A DNA stretch of 64,000 bases from NCBI RefSeq assembly GCF_019279795.1, contig NC_056750.1, forward strand, positions 825,493,854 through 825,557,853. The letters run 5' to 3'. The translations under genes and the position numbers were made by a program. Positions 35,480 through 47,707 of this stretch are shown in pieces (positions within the stretch are counted from its first letter, which is position 1; every line of letters starts with the position of its first letter). This DNA is from Protopterus annectens. Taxonomy: Eukaryota > Chordata > Ceratodontiformes > Protopteridae. The notes beneath the pieces were generated by a model, which was not told the origin of the DNA, searched no databases, and saw only the letters and a list, made by a program, of their open reading frames with translations.

Positions 35480-38400
35480 CCTATGTGGTTTGCTACTACC
35501 CTTTTGTAAAGATCTCTGTTACTATATTCACTATTTCTAGTATAGTTGGTTTAGATTTTGATTTCCATTTTCTAGTAATTGCTCTTTTGGCAGCCTCCAT
35601 AATTAAACACAGCAAGGCCTTACCATGTCTAGGCAATTTTGATTCTGTATCATAGCTCAGAAAAATCATCTCCCTCATCACACCAATCTGTCCTCCCAGC
35701 ATCCAACAATGTATCTCACAGGGAATCCTTAAAGTCCACCAACTCACCGCACACCCAGAAATGTGTTTCTGATTATCTCTTTACTCCCTGTCATACCACC
35801 AACATTTGCTGTCTACCTGAGGAAAACTTCTCTGTAGTCTACTTGGGATACAAAAATATCTATATAAACATTTCCAAGCAAAAATTTTAAATCTTCTAGA
35901 TGTTTTGCATATTTGGAAGACATGCATATATCCTCCCATTGTTTATTTGTAAATTGCATATTCATTCTCTCTTCCCAATTCTTTCTAACCTCCTCTGATT
36001 CTTATAGTTAGCATTCAATGTTTTATGTGCTCTATGAATTATTCCTTTTTTAAGGGCAGTTTATGTTCTAGATTCTATTAAAAACTCTACCAGTGCTGGT
36101 TTTTCATTTAGGATACCCCTATTTATTTCTTTTTGCCTATACTCTGATATCAGTCCTTGATAGGGAAGGCAATGTCTAACCTGCAGTCCAAATAAATTCT
36201 TGGTGTCTTCCCATTCATTCATCTTTCCCCCTCTATTTATTTTCTCCCAATACCTTGGTTCCTTTGCCAGTTTTCTCCAAGAAATTCCAGCCCCCTCTTG
36301 CCTATTGTCTATATCCTTAATTGTAATCATCCCTATTGGCAGAACCTCCTGTCTCCATTCCCGTATTTGCTTAGTTCTTAGGATACTTTCTGCTACTTTA
36401 TAGATATAATATTCTGTAGGATTCAAAATCCCAGTCTTTCCTTGTTTCTTGAGCTTCCCTCCATTTCATCGTTATGGCTGTCCACTTTGAATTATAGTTT
36501 TCTGCTTGTGCTATGCATAGCAGCCTTAACTGTGTAGCACTGATATACCCCTTCAAATTGGGTAATCCCAATCTGCCCTGTTGTATGGAATAATCAGCTT
36601 ATCCCACTTGACTCTTGCCATCTTCTCCTCCCAGATAAAGTCTTTCAGCTCCTTATTAATTCCTATCCACAACTTCTCCTCTGGTTGATAAAAATATGCT
36701 TGACCTGTGTGTAAGACTAATGGGACTAAAACCATTTTAACTGCTTGTATCTTACTATCCATATCCATATATCAAAGCTTCCATTTATCATTTTCCCATG
36801 AGTATGGATTTGCTGAACTAATCCATATGTTGGCATGCAATTTATCTCTATAGTCTTTGTCTCAGCTTCATTAATTTTGTATCCTGAAAAGACGTGAAAC
36901 TGTCTTAGAATGTTCTACAACACTATAATGTCTCTTTCTGGTTTTATCAGGTATAAAATAATATCATCTGCAAAGAGAACCAGCTTTTCTTGACTACCAT
37001 ACAAATTATATCTATACAAATTATATCCTTGAATTTCTGAGTCCCTTATTTTATTTGCTAATGGTTCTAAATATAATGCAAATAACAAAGGGGAAAGAGG
37101 ACACCCCTGCCTGGTTCCTCTGATCAAGCAGAAATTATTGGAGAGAACCCCACCCACTTTAGTTTTTGCCTCCAATCCCTCATATATATCCTCTGAATTA
37201 ACCTTATAACTTTTTTCAGAAAATGCAAATGCTTCCATTGCCCTTCTCATGAAGTCCCAGCTTACTCTGTCAAATACTTTTTCTGCATCAAGACCCATCA
37301 ACAACAATGGCATTTTCTTACATTCTACTTCCCTCCGGATCATCAGTGTTCTGTTCATGTTGTCAAATGTTTGCAACCCCTTCTACAAAACCACATTGAT
37401 CCATATCTATCAATTTTGGCATTATGTTTGCCATTCTTTTAGCCATTATAGACATGAACAATTTTTAATCATGCTTTAGTATTCAAATGGGCCTGTATGA
37501 AGCTGGCTCTGATGGATTTCTACCTTCTTTAAGTATTACATCTACCAGTACTTTCTTCCAGGATTCTGGCACTTCTCCTGTTAAACAAAACCTTCCAGAT
37601 CTTTATCAGTTTTTTCCTCCTAGCTTCCAAACCTCCACAGAAATACCATCTATTCAGGGGACTTTCCTGTAGATTGGCTATACATTACAGTTTATATCTC
37701 ATCTCCTCCTATCCTGTTAGAAATTGAGCCTCATCTACCTCTAATCTTGGCATATTTAATTCTTCCATAAACATTTCCATGTGTATCTTTTCATGACTTC
37801 CATATTTCTCTGCTTTATACACACTTTTATAGAATTTCTGATATATTTCTAATACCGCTAAAGGATCTCTTCTTACCTTCCTTGTTATAGGTGCCCTAAG
37901 CTTGGTGATAGCCCTTTCTACTTTCTTTTGCCTGAGTAGTTGTGCTAAAAGTTTTTGTGCTCTAGTGTTATTATCAAAAAACAGTTGCTTAACAGCAATC
38001 TTTCTAAACTCGCATATATTATCGAGTTAATCCCTTATTTTCTGCTTAGCATTCTGCAGTTGATCCTCTTCTTGTTCTGTGAGATTCCTCCTGTTCTGCA
38101 ATACTTTAACATTTGTCACTCCCACTAAATAATTATTGTTGTTTCTTGACCATAGCTCCCTTTCTCCACCTTAATTTTACCCCCACTCCCTAGCTATATT
38201 TTCAGAAGTAATTTATATCCTCTTGAATAGCTCCTGAATAATCTTCACTACCAATTCCTTAAATTCCTCTCTTTTCAACATATAGATGGAAAAGCATCAG
38301 TATCTCATTGTTATTTCATTACCATGTGTTTTTATTTTAGTTATTAATGCCACATGATCTGAAATAGTTATTGGGTACATATCAAGACCTTCAATTAAAT

Positions 38401-39018
38401 GCACATTCCAGTGAAATGTAAATTCTGTCTAGCCTAGCCCTGTTCTTGTATCCTGGGGAATAATATGTAAATTGACTCTGAACTCCTATTACTGAATTCA
38501 CATCTTCCATGCCAAATATTTTCATAACTTTCTTCAAAAATCTACCCTCCTTTGTTATACTTTCCATTCTGAGCCCCCAGATACATCTTTACTGCTGCAA
38601 ATCAAATTCCATTCCCACCTATAAGTAATATCCCTTGCTGAAAACTGATTGTTTCTCCCAGAATTTTCTTAAGCTCCATTATGGCAGTTTTAGGTGGAAT
38701 ATAAATACATGCCAGTGTAATCCTCTTCCCTTGCCAGTAGCCTCTTAGCATTACAAATCTGCCATTATCATCTTTTTTATCCTCATCTGCACTATTAAAG
38801 CTTCTCTTGCAATTAATATAATCACTCCTCTTTTCCTTTGTCCCAGATATTCCACTGAATAACCATCCTGAAAAACCTTTCTTTATCAAATTCACATGTT
38901 CAGTTCTTTCCAGTTGTATCTCCTGTAGCACAGCTATATGCACTCTACATTTTTAATATAGTTCATATTTTTTTCTTTTTTTGTATTTACCTGTAAAACC
39001 ATTGACATTTAAAGACAT
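35480..39018 (-). pseudogene. L1-like ORF2 (endonuclease, RT, C-terminal domain), broken
   Basis: The start at 39,018 encodes MSLNVNGFTGKYKKRKKYEL, the usual L1 ORF2 opening. The endonuclease remnant at 38,943-38,602 has IAVLQEIQLE, GYWQGKRITLACIYIPP and a damaged IGGNGI where GDFN is expected. RT at 37,376-36,915: LLLMGLDAEKVFDRVSWDF (motif A), GTRQGCPLSPLLFALYLEP (motif B), LFADDIILYL (catalytic motif C intact). Further pieces at 36,768-36,553 (VLPLVLHTGQAYFY-like thumb region), 36,426-36,061 and 35,747-35,496 (C-terminal HCWM/AAKRAITRKWKS segment). About 3.5 kb in total, close to a normal L1 ORF2 length. Stops and frame changes separate all blocks, so it is not functional. Confidence 0.8.
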
Positions 39019-40311
39019 TACAAAAAGCATCATTGTATTAAAACATTATTAGTCCCACATTTTATGTATAACACCTTTTTGTTAAATGTCTAATTCCAGC
39101 TTTTGTGTTACATGCATACACTGCTTTGCAGGTTGAACTTTTATATAGTTATTTCTTGTCATATCCATTTGAGCCTATGTCACATCTTACAAAATGTTTT
39201 ATTTTATCGAAAGCCCCCAAACAATAACAATAAACAACCCCCAATACCTCCCTAAAACCTATTAATTTAATACTAACACACAAAATTATGTACATCTTCA
39301 GATACTGAAGTTTTACTCTCCTAATAGGAACAAATGTCCCAAACTGATAGCCACACTCACATAATTGAGTCTACATTAAAGAAAGGTTAACAATGCTAAG
39401 ATGTATGGTGCAGCCTGTGCTTCTACTAAGTGCTGTTTTTGTGTAGCTTTATAGCTCTTCCATCTAGGAAAAACCCTGAATGCTTTCAGAGAACATTATC
39501 TTCTAGCCCGTTTTTATTTTCTTTCTTTTTTCCCCCAGCCAATCACTATCCACTGTGCCAATTTCTTTTTATCAGATTGGATGTATGGTTCTAATGTCTC
39601 CATGGAGACAATTTCCCATTATCAGATTGTTTTCATGGAGAAATGAGGACTAGATACAGAATTTCTACTAAGCATATATTCATTTGCCAGAAAAAAAGCC
39701 TCATAATATTCAATATTATTTTTAATTTACTTCCTTTCTCTTCAAAATTGTTACTAAATCAATCTAAGGTGCTTAATTCAGTCATTCTCCCATGCAAGAA
39801 TGAGAAAATGCACATTATTTTTTCATTTGTCATGCTCATTTAACCAGGATCCCTTTTTACATTGCAGTGCCTACATTTCTTAAAACAGAAGAAAGAGAGA
39901 GAGAGAATGGAGAAACAAAGAAAAAAGATCAGAAGTACCAATTTACAATCTCCATTATACTTAAAATAACTGAGAAAACATTATTTTGCAGTAAGTAAAG
40001 AAAACCATACACCACAAAATTAGTACTATTAAGAAAAAAAGGTTTCTTTACTTATAGTTAACTTTTGCCCCTCCTTTCCCCTCCCCAAAGCATTTTACTG
40101 AACACAAATGACATGAAGTAGGGCATATACTTTAGAGTCCCCCATACATCCAACAAATTATGGAAAGGTACAATATTTCCAGATTTTCTTGTTCTGACAC
40201 ATTTTACAAATATAATTATTGCATTGTAATCCCACATTAAGTTACTGGTTTTATTGCTGCTCTTCTCTATCTCCCAAACCCTGTCTCTGTTTCATTTATC
40301 AAGAGTATCTT
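39019..40311 (-). other. Inter-ORF spacer of the L1-like element
   Basis: About 1.3 kb between the ORF1 stop and ORF2 start, without a recognisable protein. This is long for an L1, so it may contain another inserted sequence that I cannot identify. Confidence 0.4.
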
Positions 40312-41150
40312 CTAGTAAACTCTTCCTTCTCTCCAACATTTTCTTTGAAACAGTGGAAAAGGTTTCACAGGTACAGTCTCTCTGTGGTCTTTGTTACCAG
40401 AAGAACAAGAAGCAGAATCTTCTTCTGTTTCACAGCTCACTTTTTGTTGGACAAACATTTGTATTGACTCCTTAGTATGTACTTCATCAAAAAATGATTT
40501 TGTCCCTCTGATGAAGAATACCTTGAAGACAGCTGGGTACAGCAGTTTGAATCTCACACCTCTGTCTCTACAATACCTGAATAGTGGAATTAATTTATTC
40601 CTCTTCTGTCTTGTGTATGATGAGTAATCATTCTCCACAAACACTCTGCTGTCTCCCACTTTTAGTACTTTGTCCTTCTGCCACAGTTTGCAGAATCAAC
40701 TCCTTCTGCTGGCAGAATTGTATCTTTACTATTAAAGATCTAGGTTGCTTTCTCAAAGCCAGGTTTGGAGCATACACATGATGTGCCCTTTCAACTAACA
40801 GGTCCTGCCCATACCAGTCCAGTTGTTTATTTGTGGTTTCATAAAATTAATGCAGTCTATTCCTTCCAGCTTCTCTGGTATAGCTGAAAATCTCAAGTTT
40901 TCCCTACATGCTCTGTCCTCTAATTCTATTATTTTTGAAACATCTCTTCCTGATCAGTCTTATACTCAGCCAATATTTTCTTCATTTCAACCTCTGGTTT
41001 CTATTCATCTGAATATCTGTTTAAAGCTTCTTCCATTTTCCAGCCTTTTCTTGTTTGTCTTGATATCAGTGTTTCATTTATTTTAACCAGGTCTGTGTGC
41101 AGTTGTCTTATATCTTCCCGTAGGTTACTGAAAGTTATGTCTGGAGGCTG
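40312..41150 (-). pseudogene. L1-like ORF1 (RNA-binding chaperone), partial
   Basis: The open stretch 40,659-40,312 contains GDSRVFVENDYSSYTRQKRN followed by RDRGVRFKLLYPAVFKV. That matches the C-terminal domain of L1 ORF1 (the FxDYS...KR...LR..GI.F.LLYPA.L signature). Upstream, about 41,130-41,030 in reverse complement encodes a helical segment (NLREDIRQLHTDLVKINETL) in the position of the ORF1 coiled coil. ORF1 proteins form trimers and coat LINE RNA. The tail after LLYPAVFKV runs on into low-complexity acidic and Ser-rich sequence. The frame is interrupted between coiled coil and C-terminal domain. Confidence 0.7.
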
Positions 41151-41245
41151 CATTGCTTTTTGCTTAACAGCTGCAGAACTCTCCCAAGTCAGTTTTTCTT
41201 CTTCACTTTTTGTAGCTTATTTTATCCAGGTGCTCTGTATTTCTG

Positions 41246-42141
41246 TTTGCAAACTTGACTCATGCTATAATAAATTTGCTAGATTTGCCACAGACACTCC
41301 TTATATGTCCCACCACTGCACAGCTCTAAAGCAGCTTAAATGATTAGAACTACCACTACTCCTCCTGTATAACCAACTTAGTCTAGCCCATAAAATTCAA
41401 TATCACCCCCCAAAAAACCTGCTGTAAAAAAAAAAATGAATTCATCCATACACCAGTAATACAGTGCTGCACTGCAATAATAAACTCCTCCTGGACATAA
41501 CTAAAGCCAATAATACAGAAGGTGATTCCCTTTTCTCAAATTTCATAAGTCAAAAGTGGAATTCTTTACCCGCCCAACTTAACAAATATAGCCTCAATTA
41601 CACAATTCAAAAAATCTTTAAAAGCTCACCTCACTGATAAATGGCTCTGCTCTTGTGTTACACCTGGTTAGCACCAATCAACAACATAGTAACTTCCTCC
41701 ATGCTTTTCTAAACTATATCAAATACTTCCTGTTGGTTTCCCAGGTAGGTAACACAGAGAAAGAGCTAAAATTTTCAGGCATATAATACATATGATTGAC
41801 TATCCTTCTCACACTTCCAGCATCTAAATTCCTTCCCTTACTTTTAAACTGTCTATTATAATCACCATGAACAACACTTATATTCTTGTAAAAGCCTCCT
41901 TGTTCATGAAATTTTTCTGTAAATGGCAAACCTGTATTTATTGGCTTCTATGTATGTTTTATGAATTTCTTCATTATTGCAATAATTATTGTTCATCTGT
42001 ATTTCTTGTTATTAATTATTTCATTTATTGTAACAATTATTTTTCATAATCATGGAGCTTTTCTCCCTGGGCATCAGCTGAAAAAGGACTTGTGTCCAAT
42101 TGGACTTTCCCAGTAATCAAATATAAAACAAAATAAATAAA
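41246..42141 (+). mobile_element. LINE-A copy 3 (5'-truncated)
   Basis: Starts in the RT C-terminal region: CYNKFARFATDTPYMSHHCT matches RYNRIAKFATGASYCSHHCL of copy 1, followed by LSLAHK-like text. It ends with the 3' hairpin block (about 42,050-42,118: CTCCCTGGGCATC ... GACTTTCCCAG) and an AAATAAATAAATAAAAT tail. Several breaks. Confidence 0.8.
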
Positions 42142-43135
42142 TAAAATATTTTTTTCCTGTCATCCAGGCAGTACACTTATTAGGCAATTACTGAAATTTA
42201 CCCATAAACACAAAAGTCTACTGGCCTTCTCTGCTGAGTTTCTGTTTTTACACTGGGAGAGCTAGAGTCAAGCTGTTACTCAATGTGCAGCCACCTTGGA
42301 AGTCTAAATATACTGTAATTTGAGTAGAAAAGTGTATTTGAAAATGTCAGGGCTTGTGATTTCCTGAGCATTGGCTTTGTTTCTGTTACATGAAAGCAGA
42401 AGGGAGTGCATAAAGTATGTGGCTGACAGGGAGGAGTGAAAGGAGAGAGAGGAGGGGAAAAACTTCTCCTGTTCTAACCATGTCCTTTATAAGCATAGGT
42501 ACTTCCTTGAGAAATACTTTCAAGTTGTTGTGCCTTCTTTATGTTTGATGGTGTATGCAGCTTCGCTTCTTGACTGCTCTGCCAAAAATTGGGATTAACT
42601 GCAGCCTAACAGGTATACAGTGAAGTTTATTTTTTTTAGTGATAAATTATTAATCATTCATAAGAGACTCCAAAATGTGATACAAAGTAGCCTGCTTCAA
42701 CCGGGTGCTAAACAGTTGCTCCATATTTATAGAATTTATATATTTGTTCATCCTGACTTGTTGAGTGAGTTTGTGTATTTCATATTTCATGGCTGTTCAT
42801 TTTCCTTCATACAGAACAGTGATTTTTTTTATAAATTTAGTAATTTCTTTGTATGAAACTTTTCTGTGGCTAAACATAAAATAGTGTTATTGGAAAAGCT
42901 TCAGAGGTGTGGTGAATATAACACAAAATGTGTTTAAAATGATTCATTATTAAGCATCGTCTCTTATAGGATATTAAATTATTATTTTTCTGTAACATAT
43001 ACAAATTACTCATCCTAGATCTGCTCAAAATTAAGACTATTATGTCTTACTACTAGAAATTATTGAGTATGGCTTGATATAAATGTTGAAACTGTCTGTT
43101 TTGTTTGTAATTCTAGAAAACAGTGATTTCTGACA
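42142..43135. other. Unassigned, possibly single-copy sequence
   Basis: No transposon family recognised. It includes a purine-rich run (GAGAGAGAGGAGGGGAAAAA, about 42,442-42,462) and a splice-donor-like AACAGGTATACAG at about 42,609. Neither is enough to call an exon. The 78-codon frame at 42,620-42,856 has no known motif. Confidence 0.4.
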
Positions 43136-43480
43136 TTTATTTATTTATTTTATTTTACATTTGTTGACCGGGCTAGTCTAACTGGATATATGTCCATTTT
43201 CAGTAGAGGCCCGGGGAGAAAAGCTCCAGGACAAAACAGATGAAAAAGTAAAAAAAAATTGTGTAGAATAAAAATAGAGTTTACATAGAAAAAACATACA
43301 GAATACTGGGATACATTTTACAACACACTGGTTAGTAATCATCTACAAGATATAAACACCCTGGTTAATAATAAATACAAAAATAGAGAAGACAATAGTT
43401 AAATACTATTTACAAATATATAGAAAATGACATTTATAACGAGTCAAATCATAGAAGTTACAGATAAACTGTTCTGATTA
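43136..43480 (-). mobile_element. LINE-A copy 4, 3' fragment
   Basis: Plus strand starts with TTTATTTATTTATTTTATTT, then TTGACCGGGCTAGTC ... GGCCCGGGGAGAAAAGC. The following 3' UTR contains AGGACAAAACAGATGAAAAA at the place where the 40-bp array begins in copy 2, here unexpanded. No protein-coding part is left. Confidence 0.8.
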
Positions 43481-43481
43481 C

Positions 43482-44220
43482 ATTCTCTTTATAGTGTAAT
43501 GACAGACACTATAAAGAATGACATACTAAGTAGTGAAGTAGTGAAGCAGTTTTTTCATTTCCTTCTAGAACTGCATGATACAGGTAGAATTACCCATAAC
43601 TTTAATTCTGTCGGAGATATAATAGAAAAAAAGTTCAAGAAAAAAATCAGTTTAAAATTCTTCTGAAGATAAGTTTATAAAGTACACAATAAATCAATAA
43701 CAAAGAGGCTTTACTGTATAATACTGTGGCAAGGATCATGTTTCCAGGGTGTGCAAAGTACTGGTTTATTTTCTTTTAAAACAGCTAGGAGAATCCTTAT
43801 TCAAACTTTTCAAATCAGTCTCCAAGAACATAGAAACATAATACTACATATATAAGTTTCCTTATCAATTTCATGCATGCAAAACGTTGACTTATCATAG
43901 TTAAACATAGCTTTTAACAAATCATACAATTTTAAAAGAATTTGTGCCCTCGTGCTTTTCACTTACAGCTTCACATGAAGTCTTGACAAATATGTCTTTT
44001 TAAAACAAATACCACCTGGCCTAACAATCTGTCCTTTGACATTTTATCATTCAGTGCCAGTACATCCTTATGACTCATTCCCCAGCCTGAGATGGCCATA
44101 GCTTACAAAGATTCCTGACACATTGTTTTTCTGCACTAACATTCTGAAACCAGACTCTTTTAAACATTAGTAACATTCCTTAACTCCTTCAGATGTCTGT
44201 CATTACACTATAAAGAGAAT
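43482..44220. mobile_element. MITE-like element with 27-bp terminal inverted repeats
   Basis: ATTCTCTTTATAGTGTAATG (plus GACAGACA) at 43,482-43,508 is perfectly inverted at 44,194-44,220. Total 739 bp, AT-rich and without coding capacity. The left end also forms a 10-bp hairpin with its neighbour (CTTTATAGTG ... CACTATAAAG). No target duplication is obvious, so the superfamily is unknown. Confidence 0.65.
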
Positions 44221-44364
44221 TTAGTTGTAAGGCACTTGAAATATAAAGCTACAGCTTATACGAAACTAGATTTTGCATAATCATGCATCTACATTACATT
44301 TTTAACATCAACATATTATAAACATTTTGACTTGTTTGTGAAGAAACAGCACTTTAATGTTACT

Positions 44365-44860
44365 TATTTATTTATTTTATTTATTTGACATTTGTTGGCT
44401 GGGTTAGTTCGACTGAGGTAGTGCCATTTTTAAGCCAAGGCCCAGGGAGAAAAGTGCTTCAATAATAAACAAAAATATAGAATATAAAAATAGTACAACA
44501 ATTAAAGTAAAATAAATTTTCAATATAAAATGTACAGTCTTTGATTTACAGGTTATTTAAAAGTATAAGTTTCAATCAATTAGTTTGAGTGAGACAATTA
44601 AAAACAATTGACTTATCTGTTTGCAGAGGGGTTTAAACAAGTCAGGATGAATAGGGGGAGAGCGTGTAAATAATAGTTAATAAGAGAAACATGATTTGGT
44701 GAGAAGGTTATGTAGAAGGTCAGATCGGGTCAAAAGGGTTGTTGAGGGGGAATGTCAGGTAAGTTCATGGAGAGTGTTTACAATTGCAGGTCCAAGGGCT
44801 GGTTAGAAAGTTTTTAAAAGCTGAAATAAACAGTTTCCATGGTATCCCTTGAAACCCAGT
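44365..44860 (-). mobile_element. LINE-A copy 5, diverged 3' fragment
   Basis: Plus strand tail TTATTTATTTATTTTATTTA, then TTGGCTGGGTTAGTTC ... AAGGCCCAGGGAGAAAAG. The stem bases have changed on both sides compared with copies 1, 2, 4 and 6. Upstream, 44,840-44,740 in reverse complement encodes AFKNFLTSPWTCNC, resembling the C-terminus of LINE-A ORF2 (FKAKLKQHLALNWLCHC). Confidence 0.7.
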
Positions 44861-45674
44861 ATGTCAATATACTGGGTGCAACAACAAATAATGGGGAAAT
44901 GTCTCTGTGTGGAAGATTTAAGATTCCCTAGAGTTCCTTAGAGTTCAGCCACCTAATGAAAAACATACTGTGAATGTCCCACCTAATAGCAGGTGGTAGA
45001 AATACTTTCTTTAAAAAAGCTTTCCAAAGTATAAATCCACTAATAAAAGTAGGGAAACACAAGCTAGCTGAAGCTGAATTTTCTTTATCAAAAACACACA
45101 AACTAGCAATCCAAATAGTAGTTGAAGAAAACAGAACGAAGTGTAGAAATTCATCATTACATTTATATACCTGTTTAAAGGTATGTTTAAAAGCATGGGA
45201 GTGGCGTACTAGGGTAGCTGTGTTGTAAAAGACAATTAGCATGTTTACTAGCTAAATACCCCTTCCCCCATACCCCGATGTGATGTTCAACACAGTGCTG
45301 CCCTACTTCAAGCTATATGATTCCAGGATACATTAAACTAAAGTAAACAAAGTTAAACTAAAAATTATACATTAATAATTGCTAAAACATCCTGAAAGCA
45401 TTTCATTGTAGTATCAAAAAAGAAAAAGTTAACACAAGTCTCCAAAATATCTTATTAATCTTTTGTACCAACATTCAGAAACATTTTTAACATAGATTGC
45501 TTTTGTGTATTAGAACTTCTTCAGGTTTGGGTCAACTGGTTAAAGCAACTAAAAATTAAAAGTTACATAACAATATATAACACTAACATTTGTTGGACTA
45601 AAAACAAGACATATTATTTAAGAAAACATAGTACAAAAAATCCTAAATAAAAACCTACCAAACACTTGAGAAAA

Positions 45675-45680
<6 letters not shown>
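44861..45680. other. Unassigned AT-rich sequence
   Basis: Overlapping short frames on both strands around 44,928-45,242 show no recognisable motif. No repeat family identified. Confidence 0.4.

Positions 45681-45722
<42 letters not shown>
45681..45722. repeat. (AT)n microsatellite
   Basis: About 40 bp of alternating A and T after a poly-A run. Confidence 0.97.
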
Positions 45723-45724
<2 letters not shown>

Positions 45725-46014
45725 TCATGTACATAGGTCAAGTCATCTCAAATGATAAATCTATTAAAGAATTTTTAAATAAAATCAGAAATCTATAAAA
45801 CATATATATGGAAAATCTAGTAGAAAAAACAGCCACTCATGCTCATAGCAGTGATATTTGCTCAGGTCTGCAAACCCTAGAAAAAAAATGTGTAAACAGG
45901 ACCATGTTTAAAATTTATGAATGTTAAAGTATTGGAGCCAATATAAACATGTAGTATATCTGCCAATAATATTCAATATGTGTCTAGTTAAGCTCAAACA
46001 CTGTACATTAAGAT

Positions 46015-46354
46015 GTTACAACCTTCTTCTTCTTTTGGCTTTTTCTCGGTCAGGGGTCGCCACAGCGGATCATCTGTCCACTCATGATTGGCAGTGGAGT
46101 TTTACACTGTCGAGTTGCCAGCCTTCCACAGAAGGCATACACACACACGCACTCACGCCTAGGGCCAATTTAGTGTCCAATCCACCTACAGCATGTCTTT
46201 GGGATGTGTGAGGAAACTGGAGCACCCAGAGGAAACCCACGTGACCACAGGGAGGACATGCAGTCTCCACACAGAAGGCAACCCAGCCAAGGATCGAACC
46301 AGAGAACCTCTTGCTGTGAGGTGGCAATGCTAACCGCTGCATCACTGTGGCCGC
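46015..46354 (-). mobile_element. V-SINE/DANA-type SINE, full-length (minus)
   Basis: About 340 bp, flanked by ACATTAAGAT at 46,005-46,014 and 46,355-46,364. On the SINE strand: tRNA-like head (box A near GTGATGCAGCGGTTAGC, box B GGTTCTCTGGTTCGATCC), conserved central V-domain (GGGTTTCCTCTGGGTGCTCC, CACATCCCAAAGACATGC), 3' end CGCTGTGGCGACCCCTGACC and GAGAAAAAGCCAAAAGAAG. The head would act as an RNA polymerase III promoter in a live copy. No protein. Confidence 0.92.
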
Positions 46355-46372
46355 ACATTAAGATAAAGTCTT

Positions 46373-46396
46373 AGCGTTGCACCACCGCGGCCACCC
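46373..46396 (-). mobile_element. Second V-SINE head remnant
   Basis: AGCGTTGCACCACCGCGGCC matches the 5' head of the V-SINE. It is followed by another CATTAAGATAAAGTCT, so the target word is present three times around two SINE ends. Confidence 0.6.
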
Positions 46397-46569
46397 ATTA
46401 AGATAAAGTCTAAACTATCACAAAAGTCATGCATGTGTTATATGGAATCTAGCTCTGCTGTTTGTAAAAAAAATAACATTAGTCTAGCGTTTAAAGTATT
46501 TAGAAGTTAATCTATCTGAGCCAGCTAAAATAAACAGCATTCAACCCCTCACTAATATGAGTGTAGTTA

Positions 46570-47050
46570 TTAAAGGACCACTACAGGCAAATGATGAAGA
46601 AAACATATATTTTGTATCTTGCCATGATTTACTGCACCTCCCAAAGCTGCCTTCAGCAAAATAAGTACTCATTCCTAATTTTATTATGTTTTTACTCTTG
46701 TCTGCCCTCATGGGGGCAGACATAGCTAAATCTGTCCTATAATGCAGACTGTGAGGACAAATAGCCTTACCATATGTTGTCAGACTAGACTTCCATTCAC
46801 TTACAATGGAACACCTGAAAAAAACTGCTAAGTTTGAGAGTCTGCAGCTCATGTGTCATTGACTGGTATGTGCTGAGTTTTACAAATGTTGTTCCTATTG
46901 ATGTACTACACATTCTCTGAAAGAAACTTGCAAAAGTGTCAACAAATTACTGAGATAAAAAGGCTTTTCACAAGGAGCAGTTTTGCAAGTTTCAGTTCTT
47001 CAGTGGGCTACAGTCTCACATTTCCAGCTTTACTAGATTCAACTATTTAG
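46570..47050 (+). repeat. Left arm of the T2-like inverted repeat
   Basis: Inverse of the right arm. Includes GTCTGCCCTCATGGGGGCAG (around 46,700), a short internal palindrome, and ends at CCAGCTTTACTAGATT. Short open frames in it (46,541-46,852 minus) and in the right arm (50,619-50,843 plus) encode similar peptides only because the arms are inverted copies. Confidence 0.85.
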
Positions 47051-47705
47051 TCAGCTTTGCATGACAATAGAAATAAAAAAATAGCCTGGTGTGCCACTAA
47101 AACTGTTCCTTTGTATGTCTCTTCACTTGAATAGCAATTCCCAAGAATAAAAAAAAAAAAAAAAAGCAAACTCATCAGTCCAGAGTTTAGGCTAGTCTAT
47201 CCATTTTTTAAAATGTGCACAGTAAAATATTCAACTTGTAATGCATTTTGGCTGCTGACATGGTTATCTTTACATAGTTATTCTCTTATAGTATAACCTG
47301 AACTTATGGTATTTAATGATAAATTTTACAACCGTTCTCAGTTTCTTAACAATGACCTCCCAAGCCTCTGATGTGACCTAATACTTTCTTACTATTGCTT
47401 TATGTAGTTTGTCTTAGTTGTATATTTGTAGTGTGTTTCTCATCCTCTCAGCAACAGACTCCTGGAGAAGCATATACTTGTATAGAAAGAGTACCAGCAG
47501 CTGTAGCAGTGATACCACACTCCAAAACAATGCACTCAAACATAGTACTGACAAACACAAGGGAATGTATATGTCTGAATCAAGCAGTGATGAAATTGCC
47601 AGGGACTTCACTGAGCAAAATTTTACTCTTAATTTCTCCATTTCATAATTCATAACATTCGCACCACACTTACAAAGACACATCTCCACCTTCCACAAAC
47701 ACAGC
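47051..47705. other. Interior of the T2-like element
   Basis: No transposase or other protein recognised. Includes a poly-A run at about 47,149-47,165. Short frames at 47,395-47,716 have no known motif. Confidence 0.4.
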
Positions 47706-47707
47706 AA

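Larger units (their letters stand above)
35215..41245 (-). mobile_element. Decayed L1-like LINE
   Basis: Order on the minus strand: ORF1 (about 41,150-40,312), a long inter-ORF spacer (40,311-39,019), ORF2 (39,018 to about 35,480) and a 3' UTR to about 35,215, where the plus strand shows a T-run (CCTTTTTTAAAAC) consistent with a poly-A tail. The ORF1/ORF2 layout and protein motifs belong to the L1/Tx1 group, not to LINE-A or CR1. The 5' end stops near 41,245, where a LINE-A fragment on the other strand begins. Many breaks: an old copy. Confidence 0.8.

Noticed and set aside
42442-42620. Host 5' exon or promoter (purine-rich run followed by AACAGGTATACAG)
   Set aside because: A donor-like word and a purine run alone are too common; no coding sequence or acceptor partner found.
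44928-45242. Small gene in 45-kb region
   Set aside because: Overlapping frames on opposite strands, no motif and AT-rich context.
46541-46852. 103-aa frame similar to a frame at 50,619-50,843
   Set aside because: The similarity reflects the inverted arms of the T2-like element, not a gene pair.
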